A stretch of DNA of 64,000 nucleotides from Pseudanabaena sp. (GTDB taxonomy: Bacteria; Cyanobacteriota; Cyanobacteriia; Pseudanabaenales; Pseudanabaenaceae), in NCBI GenBank assembly GCA_003249035.1, contig QBMK01000006.1, forward strand, positions 124,001-188,000. The letters are read 5' to 3'. A program made the position numbers and the translations under genes. Under the pieces are notes generated by a model that saw nothing but the letters and a program-made list of their open reading frames with translations, searched no databases and had not been told where the DNA came from. This document shows, piece after piece, positions 60,145 through 64,000 of the stretch. Each line of letters opens with the position of its first letter. Within the stretch, counting starts at the first letter, position 1.

Positions 60145-60278
60145 CCAAAAATATGGCGGTAGGCTTTGCCCGCCGACATATTTTTGGATTTTATCTGGAT
60201 GATTTTTTTTTTAGTCCTGTAAAGGAAAGGATTTGTATGGGCAAGGATAGGCTGCGCTTCGCGCAGCCTATCCTTGCC
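60145..60278. terminator. Two hairpins after argD
   Basis: The first (60145-60187) pairs CCAAAAATATGGCGG with an imperfect CCGCCGACATATTTTTGG. The second (60240-60278) is a perfect stem, GGCAAGGATAGGCTGCGC with GCGCAGCCTATCCTTGCC, followed by T-residues, and is the better factor-independent terminator. Confidence 0.8.
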
Positions 60279-60308
60279 TTTTTAGAACTACCTATTTTTT
60301 CCTTAGTC

Positions 60309-60426
60309 CTATAGCAATGAAAGAGATATCTAGGACAAATCAAAACCCAAATAAATGAAGGCGGCGCCTCGCGCCGCCTTCATTTATTTGGGTTTTATAT
60401 CCTAAGCCAAACTTTCATTGCTATAT
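60309..60426. repeat. Nested inverted-repeat element related to family 2
   Basis: Outer ends TATAGCAATGAAAG and CTTTCATTGCTATA enclose an inner perfect hairpin, AAAACCCAAATAAATGAAGG with tip CGGCGCCTCGCGCCG. The outer ends differ from family 2, but the plan is the same (short outer repeat, spacer, AAAACCC-type inner hairpin). The right end supplies the TAG stop of the LD-carboxypeptidase gene. Confidence 0.82.
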
Positions 60427-61329
60427 AACTGAATGAGAAAATGATAACGTTCCATGCTCAGCATCAAGTACTGCAATACAACCAACAGGTAAGGGAGCAT
60501 TTTCGCCATCATGCCCAAAAGGTAAATTCATCACAATCGGAATCCCTAAATCAGTTAGCCGATCGCGCCATACTTCTTCCATAGTAAAACTTGGAGTAGA
60601 AACTTCTGATTGACTAAAGCGCCCGATCGCAATGCCTTTTAGCTTTTGCAAATGTCCCGACCAACGCCAATGAGTTAACATGCGATCCACTCGATAAGGT
60701 GCTTCAGATACATCCTCGATCGCTAAAATCACATTGTCCAAATCAGGGCAAATATCTGTACCGATAATATGTGTCGCAATAGTTAAGTTTGCAGGCAAGA
60801 GAACCCCTTTGGCTTGACCATTTTTCCAGCCTTCCCCTGATAATGTGAAGGAATTAACTTTTCCCTCTAGCCAGTCAAATAATTGTTGTTGCGATCGCTC
60901 AGATTGATTTCCTAATGTCGTGATTACAGGCGCATGTAAACCACCAATCCTTTTGTGTTTTGCCAAGCCCCAGAGTAAAGCCGTAATATCGGAAAAGCCA
61001 ATTAACCATTTGGGCCGATCGCTTAATTCTTTCCAATCGAGTTTTTCGAGTAAGCGCATTGAGCCATAACCACCACGGGCACATGCGATCGCGGCACAGT
61101 CAGGATCGTTCCAAGCCTCGATAAATTGCTGACAGCGCTGTTCATCAGTGCCAGCCAGATAGCCCCAAGGCTGGCTAAGGTCATCAGGAATAGTCAATTT
61201 ATAACCGCGATCGCGCCAAATTTTTAGCCCTTGCTCAAAACGTTCCTGTTCGCGTACTGCTCCACTAGGGGCAATGACACGCACTTTTTGGGATGGCGTA
61301 ATAATCGATGGAAATTTGGTTGGTTGCAT
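60421..61329 (-). CDS. LD-carboxypeptidase (peptidase S66)
   Basis: 302 residues with the S66 fold. The nucleophile Ser lies in IGFSDITALLWGL near residue 113, the Glu in LAIEDVSEAPYRVDRML, and the His in MNLPFGHDGENAPLPVG. Start segment VRVIAPSGAVREQERFEQGL is typical. Enzymes of this type remove D-Ala from murein tetrapeptides in recycling (LdcA) or cleave microcin-like peptides (MccF). The recycling role is favoured without any bacteriocin genes near. Confidence 0.88.
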   Translation of the reverse strand: MQPTKFPSIITPSQKVRVIAPSGAVREQERFEQGLKIWRDRGYKLTIPDDLSQPWGYLAGTDEQRCQQFIEAWNDPDCAAIACARGGYGSMRLLEKLDWKELSDRPKWLIGFSDITALLWGLAKHKRIGGLHAPVITTLGNQSERSQQQLFDWLEGKVNSFTLSGEGWKNGQAKGVLLPANLTIATHIIGTDICPDLDNVILAIEDVSEAPYRVDRMLTHWRWSGHLQKLKGIAIGRFSQSEVSTPSFTMEEVWRDRLTDLGIPIVMNLPFGHDGENAPLPVGCIAVLDAEHGTLSFSHSVI

Positions 61330-61353
61330 AATTTAGAAATATAGCAATTACTC

Positions 61354-61378
61354 ACAAGCCCCGCTAAGCGAGGCTTGT
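61354..61378. terminator. Hairpin after the MscS gene
   Basis: ACAAGCCCCGCT pairs with AGCGAGGCTTGT with one mismatch. It lies just past the stop of the minus-strand mscS gene at 61384. Confidence 0.75.
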
Positions 61379-61383
61379 AAGTT

Positions 61384-62199
61384 TTAAGACTGACGGATTT
61401 GAAAGTGCTGTTGAGGAGCAGGAAACCCTGATTCACTAAAGCTTTCACGAATAACACGATTGGTGTCAAAGTATACTTGCCAATAGTGTGCATTGTTGCA
61501 GAAAGGGCGTACTGCAAGCACTGGTCCCATAGGCGTGAAGTCAATAATTTCAATTACAGGAGCAGGATTGCTAACTACATTCGGAATGTTTCTGATCCTT
61601 TCTTGGAGAACTCGTACTGCTTCATTGGAGTTAACAGAATGATCTAGTTGTGCTTGAAGGTCAACTCGACGATAGGGATTTGTAGAAAAGTTCTGAATAT
61701 TGTCAGAGAAAAGCTTGTTGTTCCCGACAAAAGTTCGAACATTATCGGGCGTATCGATGGTCGTTACAAATAAGCCAACTTCTACAACTGTTCCTGTGCT
61801 TCCACCAGCAGAGATATAATCGCCAACTTGGAATGGGCGCAAAACAATCAGGAAGATACCTGCAGCAAAGTTAGCTAATAAGCCACTCCATGCTGCCCCG
61901 ATCGCTATGCCAGCCGCCGCTAAAAGAGCAGCAAAGGAGGTAGTTTCAACACCAAAGTATCCGAGAAGAGCTACAACGAGAATGATGTTTAATAACACCG
62001 AAAGGCTAGAAGTTAGATAGCTGATCAGTGTTGAATCAATACGTTGTTTCTTTAGAGTGCTGGAGGTAATGGAGATCGAAAAATCGATCAGTTTGCGTCC
62101 AATAAACCAGAGGATTATCGCAGCAACAACTTTAAATGCTGCTCCAGCAAGCAAATTTAAGTTAGTTGCAATAAAAGTTTGAATCGTTGTTGGGTCCAT
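61384..62199 (-). CDS. mscS: Small-conductance mechanosensitive channel, MscS family
   Basis: 271 residues. Three N-terminal helices are followed by the pore helix TM3 (FAALLAAAGIAIGAAWSGLL, ANFAAGIFLIVLRPFQVGDY) with its Gly/Ala packing, then the beta domain (ISAGGSTGTVVEVGLFVTTI). C-terminal FDTNRVIRESFSESGFPAPQ fits the MscS alpha/beta end. It opens under membrane tension to release solutes. Confidence 0.9.
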   Translation of the reverse strand: MDPTTIQTFIATNLNLLAGAAFKVVAAIILWFIGRKLIDFSISITSSTLKKQRIDSTLISYLTSSLSVLLNIILVVALLGYFGVETTSFAALLAAAGIAIGAAWSGLLANFAAGIFLIVLRPFQVGDYISAGGSTGTVVEVGLFVTTIDTPDNVRTFVGNNKLFSDNIQNFSTNPYRRVDLQAQLDHSVNSNEAVRVLQERIRNIPNVVSNPAPVIEIIDFTPMGPVLAVRPFCNNAHYWQVYFDTNRVIRESFSESGFPAPQQHFQIRQS

Positions 62200-62366
62200 C
62201 TTAGTAAAGGTTTTCTTCCTTTGAAATAAATGAAGTAAGCAATTTTTGCGTCAATCTTTATTAATATTTGACTGACCGACATAGATTTTGACTTATGGTG
62301 GGATAGATCCTATAGAGTTTTTTAGTTTATTAACATTTATAGAGATCTCCCACATACTTTGCATAC

Positions 62367-62408
62367 TTTGGTCGTCACAAAAAGACATTTCTTTTTGTGA
62401 CGACCAAA
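62367..62408. repeat. Perfect 18-bp inverted repeat between divergent genes
   Basis: TTTGGTCGTCACAAAAAG (62367-62384) pairs exactly with 62391-62408. It lies upstream of both mscS (minus) and the gene at 62454 (plus). Confidence 0.85.
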
Positions 62409-62453
62409 TAGCTAACAAGACGATAACATCGTCACAGAAGCAAAGGTAAAGTT

Positions 62454-62879
62454 ATGAGCCGCTATGCTAAGCGCGATCGCCAAATCGAAAAGCCCAACCA
62501 AATATCTCGCGATTCGACCAAAGAACGAATTGAAATGTTTTTTTGCTTAATGCCAGTATTTGGGATGATCCCATCGGCGATCGCACTAGTGCGACAGCGA
62601 AGCAGTCGTAAAGTACGAGATGTCAGCCAAGTAGCGATCGCCTTGATGCTGACTTGGGCGATCGCTTATGGAGCAATGGGTGGAGCACCAACAGAGGGGG
62701 AAACTCTACAAGTTACCGTTGAACTAATGAAAGCAACCATAAGTTCGGGCTATTTTGCGCTCTGTATGTATTTGATGTATCGTCTATATCGTCATCAAGC
62801 GATCGCATTGCCGTGGTTGAAAGTTATGACTGAGCATAAAGAATCCCGATCAGTAAAACGCGATCAAAAGTCTGAATAA
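62454..62879 (+). CDS. Conserved cyanobacterial membrane protein, function unknown
   Basis: 141 residues. A basic N-terminus precedes three hydrophobic segments (FFCLMPVFGMIPSAIALV; QVAIALMLTWAIAYGAMG; ATISSGYFALCMYLMYRLYR) and a charged tail. Similar proteins are seen in other cyanobacteria to my recollection, without a role. It is 120 bp upstream of mscL on the same strand. Confidence 0.6.
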   Translation: MSRYAKRDRQIEKPNQISRDSTKERIEMFFCLMPVFGMIPSAIALVRQRSSRKVRDVSQVAIALMLTWAIAYGAMGGAPTEGETLQVTVELMKATISSGYFALCMYLMYRLYRHQAIALPWLKVMTEHKESRSVKRDQKSE

Positions 62880-62998
62880 TTAATTTTTTGATTCAGGCAA
62901 TGCCCCCGGTAAAAACACCGCTTATTACAAACGACTTAAATTTAGGAGCGATGTACTTTATGGCTTTACAAAATGGCAGACGTGCAGCTGGAGGTTTT

Positions 62999-63382
62999 AT
63001 GAAAGACTTTCAGGATTTTATCAAGAAAGGTAATGTGATCGATTTGGCTGTTGCCGTGGTCATTGGCGGTGCTTTTGGCAAAATTGTTACTTCATTGATC
63101 GAGGACATCATTACCCCTGTTATCCTGAATCCAGCGATACAGGCTGCCGGTGTTAAGGATCTTGCTCTGTTACAAATAAATGGCATTAAATATGGCGTGT
63201 TTCTTGCTTCGGTGATTAACTTTCTAGTTATCGCTTTTGTAATCTTCTTGATCATTCGTTATTTTGAAGCCTCAAAGCGTAAAGAAGTTCGTGAGGAAGC
63301 TGCGGCTGAAGTTAAGCCTGATCCTCAAGAGCGGTTGACTTTAGCAGTTGAACGTTTAGCAGAAGTAATGGAATCCAAATAA
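62999..63382 (+). CDS. mscL: Large-conductance mechanosensitive channel
   Basis: 127 residues from ATG 62999. A GGAGG lies four bases upstream, and the family starts just here (MKDFQDFIKKGNVIDLAVAV). Earlier in-frame ATGs at 62951 and 62960 and the frame to 62888 are less likely. TM1 VIGGAFGKIVTSLIEDIITP and TM2 VFLASVINFLVIAFVIFLII are clear, and the C-terminal helix RLTLAVERLAEVME is typical. It is the second osmotic-release channel in the window, next to mscS. Confidence 0.9.
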   Translation: MKDFQDFIKKGNVIDLAVAVVIGGAFGKIVTSLIEDIITPVILNPAIQAAGVKDLALLQINGIKYGVFLASVINFLVIAFVIFLIIRYFEASKRKEVREEAAAEVKPDPQERLTLAVERLAEVMESK

Positions 63383-63390
63383 AATATAAA

Positions 63391-63462
63391 CCTATGCTTT
63401 GCCAGCCATACTTTCAACAAAATCAATTTTTATAATGAGAACTGTGTGTGCAAAGCATACAC
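63391..63462. repeat. Weak inverted repeat after mscL
   Basis: TATGCTTTGC (63393-63402) pairs with GCAAAGCATA (63450-63459), with a long 47-base loop. It may be part of a terminator or leader. It is less convincing than the others. Confidence 0.45.
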
Positions 63463-63503
63463 CTATATTTTTGAGACAGCTACCTCTAGACTGCTTGCAT
63501 ATC

Positions 63504-64000
63504 ATGCCATTTAGACAATTCAGAAACAAAATTCACGTCTATACATTTACATCTCTCGTAATTTTTGGAATTGCTATTGGTCTCAATGCTTGCGTTAGTA
63601 CCAATAATGACAAAAAGCCTGAAGCAGATAAACCTCCAGTCCCTATTTTTCTCTTCCTCCAATCTTCGCCCGATGGTAAGACGATCGAAGGTATTGTCCC
63701 TTCCGATTTGGTGGAGCAGTTTGGCAGTTTAGATCGGGTAATTCAATCGATCCCTGTGGGCAGCAATTTTTCATTAGTGCAGTTTGGCAAGCCTCTCGGC
63801 ATGTTCCAAGTGAGCGCAGTGCGAGGCTCAGATGCTTTTGGCGCGATCGCTAGTTTTAAAGTGCAAGCGCCAACCCAAAGTGATAAAAATCAACCCACCA
63901 AAAGATTTGACCCTACAATTTTGCGTCAGCCAAATCTAACAATTGTGGCTAGCGATCGCATAAATACGACAAGCGATCGCACTTACTTTTTTAATTGTCC
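63504..64000 (+). CDS. Predicted lipoprotein, cut by the window end
   Basis: Frame from ATG 63504 to the edge (165 codons visible, open at the end). MPFRQFRNKIHVYTFTSLVI begins a signal sequence that ends in a lipobox (IGLNACVS near residue 30). The mature part has a Lys/Pro/Asp-rich linker (NNDKKPEADKPPVPI) and then a beta-rich region (GKTIEGIVPSDLVEQFGSLD; SLVQFGKPLGMFQVSAVRGS). No family recognised. It is likely anchored to a membrane surface. Confidence 0.65.
   Translation, partial: MPFRQFRNKIHVYTFTSLVIFGIAIGLNACVSTNNDKKPEADKPPVPIFLFLQSSPDGKTIEGIVPSDLVEQFGSLDRVIQSIPVGSNFSLVQFGKPLGMFQVSAVRGSDAFGAIASFKVQAPTQSDKNQPTKRFDPTILRQPNLTIVASDRINTTSDRTYFFNC

Noticed and set aside
1-64000. CRISPR arrays, tRNA and rRNA genes
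   Set aside because: No regularly spaced direct repeats of 25-40 bp and no convincing tRNA cloverleaf or rRNA sequence were seen on reading. The repeated hairpins are dispersed, not arrayed.

Overview
The window reads as a chromosomal segment of a cyanobacterium, probably a filamentous Pseudanabaena-like freshwater species. The genus is a guess. The cyanobacterial assignment rests on a CpcT/CpeT-type bilin lyase, a cyanobacterial-type biliverdin reductase, a Ycf46-type AAA ATPase, a vWA-MoxR-type HTH protein, an FHA-bearing PBP1A, and very frequent HIP1 octamers (GCGATCGC) over most of the sequence. The window opens inside trigger factor (tig, minus strand) and closes inside a lipoprotein gene (plus strand). 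Most genes are single or in short operons of housekeeping type: nadA, ycf46, cpcT, purD, idi (type I), ureDABC, hup, PBP1A, bvdR, thrB, argD, ldcA-like, mscS and mscL.

Layout. 1-12.9 kb is core metabolism: an FAD oxidoreductase, an M48 protease, nadA, ycf46, a MOSC protein, cpcT, purD, an HTH protein, a 2TM protein and idi. 13.0-19.0 kb is a contractile injection system (CIS) segment: a DUF4255/Pvc16-like terminator protein translationally coupled to a LuxR-type response regulator (minus strand), and, divergently, one sheath, three tube-family proteins and a small tail-assembly-like protein. Baseplate, spike, LysM and AAA ATPase genes are not in the window. 19.0-31.3 kb holds an acyltransferase, DUF309 and conserved proteins, a GST, a solute-binding lipoprotein and a urease operon interrupted by a Uma2 gene. 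About 31.5-40.9 kb has visibly higher GC and different gene content: an SLC13 permease, an AraC regulator, a broken DyP-peroxidase fragment, a frameshifted barrel-like gene, an intact DyP-type peroxidase, DUF4331, a TPR protein, and a frameshifted flavoprotein that lacks the redox cysteine pair of its family. It looks like an acquired and partly decaying island. 41-64 kb returns to typical cyanobacterial content.

The most distinctive non-coding feature is the number of long inverted repeats between genes. There are simple perfect hairpins, a roughly 103-bp three-hairpin element in four copies (4.7, 12.9, 33.4 and 50.4 kb), and a roughly 105-bp nested inverted-repeat element in three copies (20.2, 44.9 and 56.9 kb), with a related nested element at 60.3 kb. 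Several have an arm or end that carries the stop codon of the adjacent gene. Others lie between divergent genes, where no terminator is expected.

Start codons were moved from the longest open frame where a Shine-Dalgarno sequence or family alignment favoured a later one. Functions come from recognising families by eye. No search was run.
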